From NCBI RefSeq assembly GCF_000685215.1, contig NZ_ARYJ01000001.1:372001-436000 (forward strand): a DNA stretch of 64,000 bases, written 5' to 3'. This DNA is from Hyphomonas jannaschiana VP2 (lineage in GTDB: Bacteria; Pseudomonadota; Alphaproteobacteria; Caulobacterales; Hyphomonadaceae). The notes below the pieces were generated by a model. It ran no database searches, had not been told where the DNA came from, and saw only the letters and a program-made list of their open reading frames with translations. A program made the translations under genes and the position numbers. Positions within the stretch are counted from its first letter, which is position 1. Every line of letters starts with the position of its first letter. This document shows positions 45,124 through 55,971 of the stretch, in pieces.

Positions 45124-46617
45124 CTATGCATCAAAGCCGCGTTTCGGCGCATGAACTTTCCAGAGGATGATCAATCCAGCCAGGAACATGAAGCCGATAC
45201 CACCCATGCCGATCCGCTGGTTTCCGGTCACCCATGTGAGCAGGCTGACGATGCCTGGTCCCATCCAGACCGTCACCGTGCCTGCAATCGCGTACAGACC
45301 GAAGAACTCCCCGATCCGGTCGCGCGGGGCGATGTGCACCAGCATGTAGCGGCTGGAGGAAATAGACGCGACCACAGCGATTGCGACCGGGATCACGAAC
45401 AGGAAGTAAGCAATGTCGGAAAGCGTACTAAAGAACGGGCTGTCCCATACCGGCGTGTTGGCAGGCATCAGCCCAAAGAACAGCGCGTCAGGCGTAATCG
45501 AAAGCTGGGCCAGCAGCAGGATGACCAGCGCCGAGATCTCCCAGACCAGGGCAAGCTTTGGCCCGAGCAGGCGGTCGAGGTAACCGCCCACGAATCCACC
45601 GACCGCACCGAAGAGAACACCTGTGATGCCAAAGAACAGGATCTCCACCCCGCTCCAGCCAAGGAAAGTCCCCGCATAGACCGCGCCAAGTGTCAGCAGC
45701 GCCGACATCGCATCTGCATAGATCGTCCGGGCAATCAGGAACCGCATGGTCTGCGGGTGTTCCTTGAACAGTCCCTTGAGATAACCGAACAGCACCCTGA
45801 TCCGGTCAGCCGGGTTCTGGGCCTTGCCGGAATGGCGGTCTTCCCCGCGGAAAACATCCGCCGCAGCCTGTTTCCAGGTCATGCTTCGGCCACCCTTGAT
45901 GCCATCTGGCATGAAAATGAAAAACGGGATCAGAAGGACGGCCATCCAGACAGCCACAAAGGGCCCGGAAAAACGTTCCGGCGCAAAGGTTTCGCGATCC
46001 AGCTTGATCACCTGCTCAGCCGGTGCAAACGGCAGCCCGGAACCGGGCAGAAGCAGACCGAACAGGAAGAAAATGAGGATCCCGACACTCAGAATGTTGC
46101 CCATCGAAAGGCCGAGACCGGAGATGTAAGGCAAGGCACTTGGCCGCCCTGCATTCGGCAGCATCGCATTGTGCAGCACTTCGGAATAGCCATAGCAGCA
46201 ATAGGCCACCGCCAGCACGCCCATGGTTGGCCACATCGTCAGCGGTCCGTCCGGGCGGGCCCACCACAGACTGAATGAACACACGAACATGAGCGACATG
46301 AAGAAGGCGATCGGTGGCTTCCGCCGTCCGGCCTTGTCTGCGATGACACCCAGGAAGGGTGCCGTCAGGGCCGTCGCGATGCCCGCCAGCGTGATCGTCA
46401 GGCCCGACAGGCTGAGCCCATGCTCCCCGCCGCCAGCCAGCTCTTTTGCGAAATAGGGCGCGAACACATAAATGACGATCAGGTTGTAATAGGGATTGCG
46501 CGCCCCTTCGAAGACTGCCCAGGCCAGCCCTTTGATACCGAACGGTCCGCCATCGGCGTGCGTCGTTTCGGATCCGGGGACCGCAACCGCCGGTCCGACA
46601 ACCTGCGTGTCACTCAT
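45124..46617 (-). CDS. MFS transporter of the UMF1 (Atg22-like) type
   Basis: A 497-residue major-facilitator protein with twelve helices. WAVFEGARNPYYNLIVIYVF and FAPYFAKEL are characteristic of UMF1/Atg22-like transporters. APFLGVIADKAGRRKPP is the motif A loop. The middle cytoplasmic loop is long (SMTWKQAAADVFRGEDRHS). Substrate unknown. It lies between the tad locus and murC and shares neither function. Confidence 0.86.
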   Translation of the reverse strand: MSDTQVVGPAVAVPGSETTHADGGPFGIKGLAWAVFEGARNPYYNLIVIYVFAPYFAKELAGGGEHGLSLSGLTITLAGIATALTAPFLGVIADKAGRRKPPIAFFMSLMFVCSFSLWWARPDGPLTMWPTMGVLAVAYCCYGYSEVLHNAMLPNAGRPSALPYISGLGLSMGNILSVGILIFFLFGLLLPGSGLPFAPAEQVIKLDRETFAPERFSGPFVAVWMAVLLIPFFIFMPDGIKGGRSMTWKQAAADVFRGEDRHSGKAQNPADRIRVLFGYLKGLFKEHPQTMRFLIARTIYADAMSALLTLGAVYAGTFLGWSGVEILFFGITGVLFGAVGGFVGGYLDRLLGPKLALVWEISALVILLLAQLSITPDALFFGLMPANTPVWDSPFFSTLSDIAYFLFVIPVAIAVVASISSSRYMLVHIAPRDRIGEFFGLYAIAGTVTVWMGPGIVSLLTWVTGNQRIGMGGIGFMFLAGLIILWKVHAPKRGFDA

Positions 46618-46725
46618 GTATTCTCACTCCCATGGCCATATGCCGCCTCTTGCCGGGCGGTTTTGTCCAGCCTGCGACATCGCAGGCCAAAGGGGAAGTG
46701 TCCGGCAGCTGTACCTGCCGCGAGG

Positions 46726-48156
46726 TCAGCCTGCAGAATCGAGCTTCGAAGCAAGCTCTCCGGCATAGCGGGTGATGTCCCCTGCCCCGAGGCAGACGAC
46801 CATGGCCCCTGGCTGGGCATGCGACCGGATAATCTCTGGCAGACTGTCGAGGGAATCGAGCAGAGAGACGGTCCGATGGCCATGCCGCCGGATGGAAGCA
46901 ACCAGCGATTCCGCATCGAACCCCTCAATCGGGCTCTCCCCTGCCTCATAGACCGGCGCAACCAGCACTTCGTCCGCCTGATCGAAACAGCGCGAGAATT
47001 CCTCGAACAGATCCCGCAGGCGTGTGTAGCGGTGCGGCTGGCAGACGGCGATCAGCTGGCCCTGCCCCTGCATGGCCCGGGCCGCTTTCAGCACAGCGGT
47101 GATCTCCACCGGATGGTGGCCGTAATCGTCGATGATGCGGACCGGGGCCTCGCCCTCAACAGGTGTCCACTCCCCGACCGATGTGAACCGGCGCTTCACG
47201 CCGCCGAAACTGATCAGCGCGTTCCGGATCTGCTCATCTGTCGCGCCAAGCTCCAGCGCCACGGCAATCGCCGCGAGCGCGTTCTGGACATTGTGCTCAC
47301 CTGCCATGGGCAGGGTCAGGCCTTCGATCATGCGCGGCATCGCCGATCCCGGCCGGCGCAGGGCCACATCGAAGTGCGCGCCCGCCAGATCGGTTTCCAG
47401 ATTTACGGCGCGGATGTCAGCTTGCCGGTTGAAGCCATAGGTGATCCGGCGGCGGTCTGTCACACGCGCGGCGAGCGCCTGCACTTCCGGGTGATCCGTA
47501 CACAGCACGGCGAAGCCATAGAAAGGCAGGTTCTCGACGAAAATGTCGAAGGCTTCGCGCAACTTTTCCATGGAGCCGTAATGGTCCATATGCTCCGGGT
47601 CGATATTGGTGACGATGGCGCAGGTCGGGTGCAGCTTTGCAAACGTGCCGTCGCTCTCGTCGCTCTCAACGACCATCCAGTCACTTTCGCCCGCCTTGTA
47701 GTTCGAACCATAGGCATGGATGATCCCGCCATTGATAACGGTCGGATCGATCCCCGACCCATCCAGCAGGGCCGCGACCATGGAGGTCGTCGTCGTCTTG
47801 CCATGGGTACCCGCCACGCAGACCGTGTATTTAAGGCGCGTGATCTCGGCCAGCATGTTCGCACGGCGCACCACCGGAATACCTGCGGCGCGGGCAGCCG
47901 CGACTTCCGGGTTGTCGCCCTTGATCGCGGAGGAAATGATCACCGTCCCGGCGCCTTTGACGTTCTCCGCCTTGTGCCCGATGAACACTTTCGCCCCGCG
48001 CTGGCGCAGGCGTTCGATATTGTCGGAATCCTTGATGTCGGAGCCCTGCACATCATAGCCCATCGTGATCATCACATCGGCGATGCCCGACATGCCGATA
48101 CCGCCAATGCCGACGATATGGGCCGGGCCAAGATCAAAAGGTGTGGGGGAAGCCAT
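46726..48156 (-). CDS. murC: UDP-N-acetylmuramate--L-alanine ligase
   Basis: The first amino-acid ligase of peptidoglycan precursor synthesis, 476 residues. The Rossmann N-domain ([12 protein letters not shown]), the ATP loop [12 protein letters not shown], and [11 protein letters not shown] are diagnostic. It is 64 bases after murG. Unlike in most alphaproteobacteria, murB does not follow. Confidence 0.97.
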   Translation of the reverse strand: MASPTPFDLGPAHIVGIGGIGMSGIADVMITMGYDVQGSDIKDSDNIERLRQRGAKVFIGHKAENVKGAGTVIISSAIKGDNPEVAAARAAGIPVVRRANMLAEITRLKYTVCVAGTHGKTTTTSMVAALLDGSGIDPTVINGGIIHAYGSNYKAGESDWMVVESDESDGTFAKLHPTCAIVTNIDPEHMDHYGSMEKLREAFDIFVENLPFYGFAVLCTDHPEVQALAARVTDRRRITYGFNRQADIRAVNLETDLAGAHFDVALRRPGSAMPRMIEGLTLPMAGEHNVQNALAAIAVALELGATDEQIRNALISFGGVKRRFTSVGEWTPVEGEAPVRIIDDYGHHPVEITAVLKAARAMQGQGQLIAVCQPHRYTRLRDLFEEFSRCFDQADEVLVAPVYEAGESPIEGFDAESLVASIRRHGHRTVSLLDSLDSLPEIIRSHAQPGAMVVCLGAGDITRYAGELASKLDSAG

Positions 48157-48220
48157 TTTCTAAGGTCTCCGGGGTCTGGTGTGTGTCATGCTGCGCCAAG
48201 TCGGGGTGCCGGTCGAGACC

Positions 48221-49333
48221 TCAGTGCAGGGCCACGGCTTCGGCCAGGTCGGCAAGGTCTCCTGCCGCAGTCACCTTGGCAGAGTTCTTCGCAGCTTCGG
48301 CGCGTTGTTTCAGTTCGTCCGCGTCTGACAGGCGCGCGGCGATCAACTCGCCCAGCAATGCGGGATAGAGGTTTGCCTCAAGAATCATGTCGGCCGCGCC
48401 CACATCGGTCAGCGCCTCGGCATTGGCGGCCTGGTGGTCGTCCATGGCAATGGCGAGCGGGATGAGAATAGAGGGCCGGCCGACAGCGGCGAGCTCGCTG
48501 ACGGTCCCTGCCCCGCTCCTCGCGATGACGAGATGGGCCGCGGCGAGCTTCTCCGGCATATCGGAAAAGAACGGTGCCAGCTCTGCCTCGACCATGACCT
48601 TGTCGTAAATGGCTTTTACCTTCTCCAGCTGTTCGGCCCGCACCTGCTGGATCACTTTCAGGCGGGCACGCAGCGGCGCGGGGATGTGATTGGCAATCGC
48701 CAGCGGAACACTCTCGCCAATGATCTGCGAGCCCTGACTGCCGCCGGTGACGAGAATGGTCAGCTTGCCGTCCGTAGGCGGATACGGCTGGTCCCTCACG
48801 GCCAGAATCGGCGCGCGGACCGGATTGCCGACCGCCTTGTGCGGCTTGCCTTTGGGCAGCCGGTCCAGCCGGTCAAAGCCGCTGGCAATCACGACGGCAT
48901 TTGGTGCCATGTTGCGGTTCACGCGGCCAAGGACGGAATTCTGTTCATGGATCAGGATCGGCACCTTACGCGCTTTCGCAGCCGCCAAAGCCGGGAAGGC
49001 CGGATAGCCGCCGAAACCGGCGACGAGCGCAGGCTGCTTTTCCTTCATGATCCGCTTGGCCATCCCGATACCGGCCTGGATTTTCAGGAAAGCGCCCGGC
49101 AGGGTCCACGGTTTGCGGAAGTTGGGGGACGCGGCAAACACTTCCTCCTTCCATTCGGCCGGAAAGTCGCTGGCATAGTGGAGGCCTCGGCTGTCGGAGA
49201 TCAGGCCGACGCGCCAGCCCCGCCGCCGCATCTCATCGGCAAAGGCCCGCGCCGGGAACATGTGCCCGCCGGTGCCGCCAGCTGCGATAATGACCAGCTT
49301 TCCGCCCGGTTCTTCGTTTGTCTCGTCAGCCAT
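48221..49333 (-). CDS. murG: Undecaprenyl-PP-MurNAc-pentapeptide GlcNAc transferase
   Basis: Makes lipid II from lipid I at the inner face of the membrane, 370 residues. The N-domain loop is [19 protein letters not shown]; the C-domain has [16 protein letters not shown] and the donor site [21 protein letters not shown] 49333 overlaps the ftsW end by 8 bases; the frame is open to 49381 inside ftsW. Confidence 0.97.
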   Translation of the reverse strand: MADETNEEPGGKLVIIAAGGTGGHMFPARAFADEMRRRGWRVGLISDSRGLHYASDFPAEWKEEVFAASPNFRKPWTLPGAFLKIQAGIGMAKRIMKEKQPALVAGFGGYPAFPALAAAKARKVPILIHEQNSVLGRVNRNMAPNAVVIASGFDRLDRLPKGKPHKAVGNPVRAPILAVRDQPYPPTDGKLTILVTGGSQGSQIIGESVPLAIANHIPAPLRARLKVIQQVRAEQLEKVKAIYDKVMVEAELAPFFSDMPEKLAAAHLVIARSGAGTVSELAAVGRPSILIPLAIAMDDHQAANAEALTDVGAADMILEANLYPALLGELIAARLSDADELKQRAEAAKNSAKVTAAGDLADLAEAVALH

Positions 49334-50480
49334 ACCGGCCCCTTGTGCGCGTACCTTGTCCGCGCACAAGTGCCAGCGCAAGGCCCAGAGTCAATGCCGT
49401 GCCGAGCATGGATGAACCACCATAGGAGACAAATGGCAGTGTCATCCCTTTCGGCGGGATCAGGGCCAGATTTACCGCCAGGTTTATGGCAGCCTGAAGA
49501 CCGAAAAGCGTGAAAAGTCCGGCACTTGCCGCCCGGGCATAACCATCCTCCACCCGCGCCGAAGCCCGGAAGCCGCGCAGGATCATCAGCGCGAAGGCCG
49601 CCAGCAGCACAATTGCGGCGATAAGGCCGAACTCCTCGGCCATGACGGCGAAGATAAAATCCGTGTGCGCATCAGGCAGGCGCGCCTTGACCAGCCCTTC
49701 CCCCGGACCGACGCCAAACAGGCCGCCGCGCCCGATGGCTTCCGCCGCACGGTCAATCTGCGAGTGGTCGCCATGCTGGACATTGGCAAAGCCGCGGATC
49801 CGGTCGCGCACGTGCGGCAGCAGCGCATAGAGCAGGCCGCCCAAGGCAACTCCGCCCCCGGCAAAGGCCGCGCCCCAGCGCCAGGGCAGGCCGCTGACAA
49901 AGAAGGTGACGATAAAGGCCGCCGTCAGCAGGAAGGACTGGCCGACATCCGGCTGCAACAGGAACAGGCCCACAGTGACCGCAAAGAAGATGAACGCCAC
50001 AGTTTCCCAAATCCGGTTCGGATAGAGCTCCCGCTGCGCCAGCAGCCAGCCGGACATGACGATCAGCGCTGGCTTGGCCGCCTCGGACGGCTGCAGGGAA
50101 AAGCCGGCAATCCGGATCCAGCGATGCGCGCCCTTTGCCTCATGCCCGCCGCCGACGAGGATGTAGACCATCAGGCCGATACAGCCGAGCAGCAGCACCG
50201 CCGCAAAGCGCCTCGCCCAGGCCCGGTCCAGCATGCTGGTGCCCAGCAGCAGGATCACGCCTGCCGCCGCGAACATCGACTGGCGCATGGGGAAGAAATA
50301 CGGGTTGTCATAACCGATGCGCGCCGCTGCGCTTGGGCCAGCCGCCAGCGACATCAGAAGGCCGATCGCCATCAGGAAGAATGCCCCCGCCAGGAGGCCC
50401 CAATCGACTGTGCGCCGCCATTCCGTGAACCAGGACGTATCTGACCGGGCAAGAAATGGCGCTGTGGCTGTATAGCTCAA
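49326..50480 (-). CDS. ftsW: Septal SEDS glycosyltransferase FtsW
   Basis: A ten-helix SEDS protein, 384 residues, that polymerises septal peptidoglycan with Fts[21 protein letters not shown] contains the SEDS signature. [10 protein letters not shown] and the late [10 protein letters not shown] are also conserved. The start overlaps the murD stop by 4 bases. Confidence 0.97.
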   Translation of the reverse strand: MSYTATAPFLARSDTSWFTEWRRTVDWGLLAGAFFLMAIGLLMSLAAGPSAAARIGYDNPYFFPMRQSMFAAAGVILLLGTSMLDRAWARRFAAVLLLGCIGLMVYILVGGGHEAKGAHRWIRIAGFSLQPSEAAKPALIVMSGWLLAQRELYPNRIWETVAFIFFAVTVGLFLLQPDVGQSFLLTAAFIVTFFVSGLPWRWGAAFAGGGVALGGLLYALLPHVRDRIRGFANVQHGDHSQIDRAAEAIGRGGLFGVGPGEGLVKARLPDAHTDFIFAVMAEEFGLIAAIVLLAAFALMILRGFRASARVEDGYARAASAGLFTLFGLQAAINLAVNLALIPPKGMTLPFVSYGGSSMLGTALTLGLALALVRGQGTRTRGRYG

Positions 50481-51892
50481 GCCAGTTCCCTCAGCTCTGT
50501 GGGCATCATCGCCTCCACGATCGACCGGAACGTATCGCCCCGATGCTCAAAATCGCGGAACTGGTCAAAGCTCGCACAGGCTGGTGAAAGAAGAATGACC
50601 GGATTGTCGATTCCGGCGTTTCTGGCGTCACGGAAAGCCGCTTTCACGGCATTTTCCAGGGTTCCGCAGCCCTGGGTCGGCACCTTGCCCTTCAGCGTGG
50701 CGGTGAAGGCTTCCTCCGCCTCGCCGATCAGATAGGCTTTGTTGATGCGCGGGAAGTAGGACGCTAGCGGGCCGATACCGTCGGATTTCGGCACGCCGCC
50801 AGCGATCCAGTAGATGTTGTCGTAAGACTTCAGCGCCTGCTCTGCGGCCTGCGCATTGGTGGCCTTGGAGTCGTTGATGAAGCGCACGCCTTCAATCTCG
50901 CCGACGCGCTCCATGCGGTGCGCGAGGCCCGGGAAGGTTCTGAGGCCTTCCATGATGGTCTGCGGATCGAGGCCGAGCGCCCGGCAGGCGGCATAGGCCG
51001 CAACCGCATTCTGGTGATTGTGTTTGCCGGGCAACGCGGCACACTCAGCAAGATTGCCGATGAAGGCAGCATTGCCGCTATTGGAATCATAGAGCCGTCC
51101 GTCTACGGCGCTTACGCCGCGGCCCAGCGCATAGCTGGACGAAGCCTGGACCACACGCGCAGGTCCACGTGCCGCGAGGCCGATGGCGATGGACTGTGAG
51201 ATCACATCATCAAAGCCGACCACGGCGGTGTCACGCTCGGTCTGGTTCTGGAAGATGCGCATCTTTGCGGCCTGGTAGCCTTCCATGCCACCATGGCGGT
51301 CCAGATGGTCCGGGCTGATATTCAGAAAGACAGCCACATTGCAGTGCAGGCTTTTCACAAGGTCCAGCTGGTAGGAGCTGAGCTCCAGCACATAGATCGC
51401 ATTGGCATGCAGGGCGGCGAGGTCCAGCACGCCCGTGCCGATATTCCCGCCGATCCGGGCATCGCGGCCGGCATGTTTCAGGATATGTCCGATCAGGGCG
51501 GTCGTCGTCGACTTGCCGTTCGTGCCGGTGATGCCGACAATCTTCGGGCGGCCGCGCTCCGGCAGGCTCTGCACGGCGCGGGCGAACAGTTCCATGTCAC
51601 CGACGACCGGCACACCGGTCATTTCCGCCATGCGCACGATCCGGTGCGGTTGCGGGAATTTGTAGGGAATGCCCGGCGACAGGACCAGCGCGGCGAAGGT
51701 CTGCCAGTCGCGCTTGTTGATGTCGGACAGGGTTAGCCCGGCTGCCTCCGCCTTGCGGCGGGTGTCTTCATTGTCATCCCACGCATGAACACGCGCGCCG
51801 CCGGCCTTCAGGGCCTTGGCAGCGGAAAGGCCGGTGCGGCCAAGGCCGAACACCGCAACATCCCTTCCTGCGTATTCCGTGATCGGGATCAT
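50477..51892 (-). CDS. murD: UDP-N-acetylmuramoyl-L-alanine--D-glutamate ligase
   Basis: The D-Glu adding enzyme, 471 residues. Walker loop GITGTNGKSTTTALIGH, NDSKATNAQAAEQAL and the C-terminal LLSPACASFDQFRDFEHRG are the family marks. The start lies 10 bases after mraY. Confidence 0.98.
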   Translation of the reverse strand: MIPITEYAGRDVAVFGLGRTGLSAAKALKAGGARVHAWDDNEDTRRKAEAAGLTLSDINKRDWQTFAALVLSPGIPYKFPQPHRIVRMAEMTGVPVVGDMELFARAVQSLPERGRPKIVGITGTNGKSTTTALIGHILKHAGRDARIGGNIGTGVLDLAALHANAIYVLELSSYQLDLVKSLHCNVAVFLNISPDHLDRHGGMEGYQAAKMRIFQNQTERDTAVVGFDDVISQSIAIGLAARGPARVVQASSSYALGRGVSAVDGRLYDSNSGNAAFIGNLAECAALPGKHNHQNAVAAYAACRALGLDPQTIMEGLRTFPGLAHRMERVGEIEGVRFINDSKATNAQAAEQALKSYDNIYWIAGGVPKSDGIGPLASYFPRINKAYLIGEAEEAFTATLKGKVPTQGCGTLENAVKAAFRDARNAGIDNPVILLSPACASFDQFRDFEHRGDTFRSIVEAMMPTELRELA

Positions 51893-51902
51893 GCGCGCTC
51901 GC

Positions 51903-53096
51903 TCACCTCAGCTTCAGGGTTGCAAGGCCCGCAAGGGCGAACAGGACGGACAGGATCCAGAAGCGGACGACGACGCGGGTCTCCGGCCAGTTCTGTTTCT
52001 GGAAGTGATGGTGCAGCGGCGCCATCAGGAAAATGCGCTTGCCTTCACCGGTCAGGCGCCGGGTCAGCTTGAACCAGCTGACCTGCATGATCACGGACAG
52101 CGCCTCGATCACGAACAGGCCGCCGATGATGACCAGGGCGAACTCGTGTTTGGTCGCCACAGCCACGACACCCAGCATGCCGCCGAGACCGAGCGAGCCG
52201 GTATCACCCATGAAGACTTTCGCCGGATAGGCATTGTACCAGAGGAAGCCCATGCCAGCGCCCATCATGGCACCGAGCAGCACGGCCAGCTCCCCTGCCC
52301 CCGGTGCGAACTGGATGCCGAGATACTCGGCAAAGACGAAGTTACCGGTCAGGTAGGCAATCATCGCATAGGAGGCGGCCGCAAACATCATCGGCACGAT
52401 GGCGAGGCCGTCGAGGCCATCAGTGAAGTTCACCGCATTGGCGCTGCCGACGATAACGATCATGCCGAACAGGATGAAGAACATGCCAAGCGGCAGGAAG
52501 TAGTTGTTGACGAAAGGCACCGCGACGCCGCCCGAGAAATCCGGATCGGCCGGCGTCACGCTGGTTTGCGGGGCAAAGGCGGCGATCTTCTCAGCCAGCC
52601 CGTTCAGCGCGCCCCACTCTGCATGGCCTTCAGGAGTATGCGCCCCATGGAGCCCCATGATGAAGGCGCAAGCGAGCGCGGCGATGCCAAAGCCCGCCAG
52701 CAGGCGTACCTTGGCTGAGACGCCCGCATCGGTCTGCTTGGTCACTTTGGCATAGTCGTCCAGGAAGCCGAGGAAAGCGTAGGACACGGTCACGAACAGG
52801 GTGACCCAGATGTAGGGATTGTGCAGGTTTGCCCAGAGCAGGACGCCGACGACCAGGCCGAGCCAGATCAGGAAGCCGCCCATGGTCGGTGTACCGCGCT
52901 TTTCCAGCTGCTGCTCCAGCGAAAGGTCACGGATCGGCTGGCCCTTGCCCTGACGGGCGCGCAGGAAATTGATGATGGCGTCCCCGAACACCACCGTCAC
53001 GAGGAATGCCGTCACGACGGCCGCACCCGTGCGGAAGGTGATGTAGTTGAGAACGTTCAGGATGCCGCTGTCAGCGGCGAGCCATTCGTACAGCAT
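51903..53096 (-). CDS. mraY: Phospho-N-acetylmuramoyl-pentapeptide-transferase
   Basis: Forms lipid I on undecaprenyl phosphate, 397 residues. [32 protein letters not shown] and [15 protein letters not shown] are the MraY motifs, including the catalytic aspartates. A loop of about 40 residues between the fourth and fifth helices ([13 protein letters not shown] and on) is longer than in E. coli. ATG 53096 overlaps the murF stop by one base (TGATG). Confidence 0.97.
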   Translation of the reverse strand: MLYEWLAADSGILNVLNYITFRTGAAVVTAFLVTVVFGDAIINFLRARQGKGQPIRDLSLEQQLEKRGTPTMGGFLIWLGLVVGVLLWANLHNPYIWVTLFVTVSYAFLGFLDDYAKVTKQTDAGVSAKVRLLAGFGIAALACAFIMGLHGAHTPEGHAEWGALNGLAEKIAAFAPQTSVTPADPDFSGGVAVPFVNNYFLPLGMFFILFGMIVIVGSANAVNFTDGLDGLAIVPMMFAAASYAMIAYLTGNFVFAEYLGIQFAPGAGELAVLLGAMMGAGMGFLWYNAYPAKVFMGDTGSLGLGGMLGVVAVATKHEFALVIIGGLFVIEALSVIMQVSWFKLTRRLTGEGKRIFLMAPLHHHFQKQNWPETRVVVRFWILSVLFALAGLATLKLR

Positions 53097-54532
53097 CAAC
53101 TGACCCCTGCAGCACCTTCTGTGCCGCTTACCATCTTGCCCATGTCCGCCGCCGCGCTCCATTGGCGCAGACGGTCTGCTAGTCTTCCCATCCCGGATGC
53201 ATTCGAGCCTTTGATCAAGACCACGTCGCCATCCCGGAGTGCATTTTCCAGTGCATTAAAAAGTTCGTCGGCCCTGGGTGCCCATACCTGCTGGAGGTCT
53301 GAGGGCAGCGCCTCGGCCAGGTGAGTCATATTGTCTCCCGCCAGGAAAACCCCTTCGGCGCCGGTCGCCACAACGGCCTCCGCCAGGCCGGCATGTTCCG
53401 CATCCGATCTTTCGCCGATTTCCAGCATTTCGCCCAGCGCCACGAGCCGGCGGCCAGCACCGCGTTGTTTCAATGAGGAAAGCGCGGCCCGCATGGAGCC
53501 CGGATTGGCGTTGTAGGCGTCATCAATCAGCGTAAAGCTGCCGCCGCCGGGCAGGGCGAGGCGCTCGGCCGTGCCGCGTCCGGGCGGCGGGGCATAGCCC
53601 GACAGGGCCTCGGCGCAATCGGCAACGGCTGCGCCACTCTGCGTCGCGGCCAGCAGGGCGGCGGCGACATTCATGGCCCAGTGCTCACCCACGGCATTCA
53701 CAGTGACGAGAACCGGCTTGCCGACGACATCCACCTGAATCCGGCTCGCCGTGCCGTCCGTCTCGTAACCGACGATACGGGCCGTTGCGTCCTTGGCATG
53801 ACCGAAGGTTTCGAGATTGCCGGTCGGGCAAAGGGTCCGCGCCCGGTCTGCGAGATATTCAAAGAACGTATCGTCCGCCGGCAGGATGAAGGTGCCGCCT
53901 GCCTCAAGACCCGCAAAAATATCGGCTTTCTCGCGCGCGATGACTTCCAGGCTGCCCAGACCTTCGAGGTGCGCCCCGGCGATACAGGTGATGAGGCCCG
54001 TATGCGGGCGGACCATACGGCTGCGCGGGGCAATCTCGCCCGGCGTCGACATGCCGATCTCGAACACGGCCCGTTCGGTCTCTTCCGGCATGCGGGCCAG
54101 TGTCAGCGGCACGCCCCAGTGATTGTTGAAACTCTTCGTGCTCCAGTGCGCCGGGCCGAGCGCGCGATAGATGCGTGCCAGCATTTCCTTGACGCTGGTC
54201 TTGCCGGCAGAACCGGTGATGGCAGTACGATGCGCGCCACACCGCGCGCGGGCGGCGACGCCGAGCTGCTCCAGCGCAGTCAGCGTGTCCTCGGCAACGA
54301 CCTGCGGGCCGTCCCCTTTCTTGCGGGAGACGAGCGCGCCGGCGGCACCTGCCTCGAAAGCGGCTTCGACGAAGTCATGGCCATCGCGCTGGTCTTTCAG
54401 CGCAACGAACAGGTCACCCCGTTCCAGCGACCGCGTGTCGATCGAGACCGTGCCGGTCACCGTGAACGGCGCGGTTGCCACGCCGCCGGTGGCAAGAGTG
54501 ATGTCGTCGGAGGTCCAGAGTGGCTTCGTCAT
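53096..54532 (-). CDS. murF: UDP-MurNAc-tripeptide--D-Ala-D-Ala ligase
   Basis: Adds the D-Ala-D-Ala dipeptide, 478 residues. The loop is [14 protein letters not shown], with [16 protein letters not shown] and [15 protein letters not shown]. It starts 4 bases before the murE stop. Confidence 0.97.
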   Translation of the reverse strand: MTKPLWTSDDITLATGGVATAPFTVTGTVSIDTRSLERGDLFVALKDQRDGHDFVEAAFEAGAAGALVSRKKGDGPQVVAEDTLTALEQLGVAARARCGAHRTAITGSAGKTSVKEMLARIYRALGPAHWSTKSFNNHWGVPLTLARMPEETERAVFEIGMSTPGEIAPRSRMVRPHTGLITCIAGAHLEGLGSLEVIAREKADIFAGLEAGGTFILPADDTFFEYLADRARTLCPTGNLETFGHAKDATARIVGYETDGTASRIQVDVVGKPVLVTVNAVGEHWAMNVAAALLAATQSGAAVADCAEALSGYAPPPGRGTAERLALPGGGSFTLIDDAYNANPGSMRAALSSLKQRGAGRRLVALGEMLEIGERSDAEHAGLAEAVVATGAEGVFLAGDNMTHLAEALPSDLQQVWAPRADELFNALENALRDGDVVLIKGSNASGMGRLADRLRQWSAAADMGKMVSGTEGAAGVS

Positions 54533-55971
54533 GCACGCCCCGCTCCCAGCGCGTCACGCGCCGTGTCCTGGTCGGAAAAAGGATGGACTTCCTTGCCGAT
54601 GATCTGCCCGGTCTCGTGGCCCTTGCCGGCGATGACCAGCGTGTCGCCTTTCTTGAGCTCCGCGATGACAGTGCGGATCGCTTCGCCGCGATCGCCGATC
54701 TCGCGAGCGCCCGGACACCCGGCGAGCACCTGCTTGCGGATCCCGGCGGCGTCTTCCGTCCGCGGATTGTCATCGGTCACGATCACGTCATCGGCCTGCC
54801 GGGCGGCAATCTCGCCCATCAGCGGACGCTTGCGGGCATCGCGGTCCCCGCCGCAGCCGAAGATGACTTTCAGGTTGCCGGCGGTGTGCGGGCGCACGGC
54901 GCGCAGTAGCACGTCCAGACCGTCCGGCGTGTGAGCATAGTCGACGAACACGGCAGCGCCGGTTTCGGTCTTGCCGACAAACTCCATCCGGCCTTTAACC
55001 GGCTGCAGATGTGTCAGGCCGTCTGCGACCTGGTCGAATTCCATGCCCAGCGACAGGCAGATGGCCGCCGCTGCCAGTGCGTTCAGCGCCTGGAACTCCC
55101 CGATCAGCGGCAGCTCCAGCGGCTTCTGTTCCACATCGCGCCAGAACAGGTTCAGCACCTGCCCGGTGGCACGCGGCATGATCTCGTCGATCCAGAGGTC
55201 CTCACCGCGCCAGCCGAAGGAGACGATCGGCATCAGATTGCCGAGCGCAGCTGCCTCGAAATCATTGCACTGTTCGGAGTCGGCATTGACGATGGCCGGC
55301 AAGCCCGGACGGCCAAGCTCGCGGAAGAGGCGCAGCTTGGCGGACAGGTATTCTTCCATCGTCTGGTGATAGTCGAGATGGTCCTGCGTGAAGTTCAGGA
55401 AGGCAACGGCGGACAGGTCCACCCCGTCGAGGCGGTGCTGCTCCAGGCCATGGCTGGAGGCCTCCATGGCACAATGCGTCACGCCCTGCCGGGTCAGCTC
55501 CGCCAGCGTCTCATGGATGGTCACCGGATCCGGCGTCGTGTGGCCGACATCGATATGGCCTTCCGGACCGATGGCGCCGAGCGTGCCCATTGAGGCAGAT
55601 TTCAATCCGGCGCGCGCCCAGATCTGGCGGCAGAAATCGACTGTCGAGGATTTGCCGTTCGTTCCCGTCACCGCCACGACAGTGCCCGGTTGGGAATTGT
55701 AGAAACGCTTGGCCGCCAGGGCGAGCGCGCGGCGCGGCTCTTCATCGATGATGTGCGCGACGGACACGTCTTCGGCGCCGGCGTCGGACAGGATGGCCAC
55801 AGCGCCCTTCCCGATCGCGTCCGGGATGAACTGGCGCCCGTCGGTGACGCTGCCCTTCAGGGCCGCGAACAAATAGCCCGGTTTCACGCGGCGGCTGTCA
55901 GCCGTCATGCCGGTGATCTCGATGTCGCCATGGGGCGCGTCCGGGAACAGGTCTTTGAGTTTACAGGTCAC
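54529..55971 (-). CDS. murE: UDP-MurNAc-tripeptide synthetase, meso-DAP adding
   Basis: Adds meso-diaminopimelate, 480 residues. ATP loop VTGTNGKSSTVDF, then NFTQDHLDYHQTM, and the specificity motif DDNPRTED near the C-terminus; DNPR indicates DAP rather than lysine. This supports a normal Gram-negative wall. It overlaps ftsI by 4 bases. Confidence 0.98.
   Translation of the reverse strand: MTCKLKDLFPDAPHGDIEITGMTADSRRVKPGYLFAALKGSVTDGRQFIPDAIGKGAVAILSDAGAEDVSVAHIIDEEPRRALALAAKRFYNSQPGTVVAVTGTNGKSSTVDFCRQIWARAGLKSASMGTLGAIGPEGHIDVGHTTPDPVTIHETLAELTRQGVTHCAMEASSHGLEQHRLDGVDLSAVAFLNFTQDHLDYHQTMEEYLSAKLRLFRELGRPGLPAIVNADSEQCNDFEAAALGNLMPIVSFGWRGEDLWIDEIMPRATGQVLNLFWRDVEQKPLELPLIGEFQALNALAAAAICLSLGMEFDQVADGLTHLQPVKGRMEFVGKTETGAAVFVDYAHTPDGLDVLLRAVRPHTAGNLKVIFGCGGDRDARKRPLMGEIAARQADDVIVTDDNPRTEDAAGIRKQVLAGCPGAREIGDRGEAIRTVIAELKKGDTLVIAGKGHETGQIIGKEVHPFSDQDTARDALGAGRA

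Noticed and set aside
46420-48465. Plus-strand open frame of 681 codons over murC
   Set aside because: Shadow of murC and the neighbouring gap; stop-free only because of high GC.
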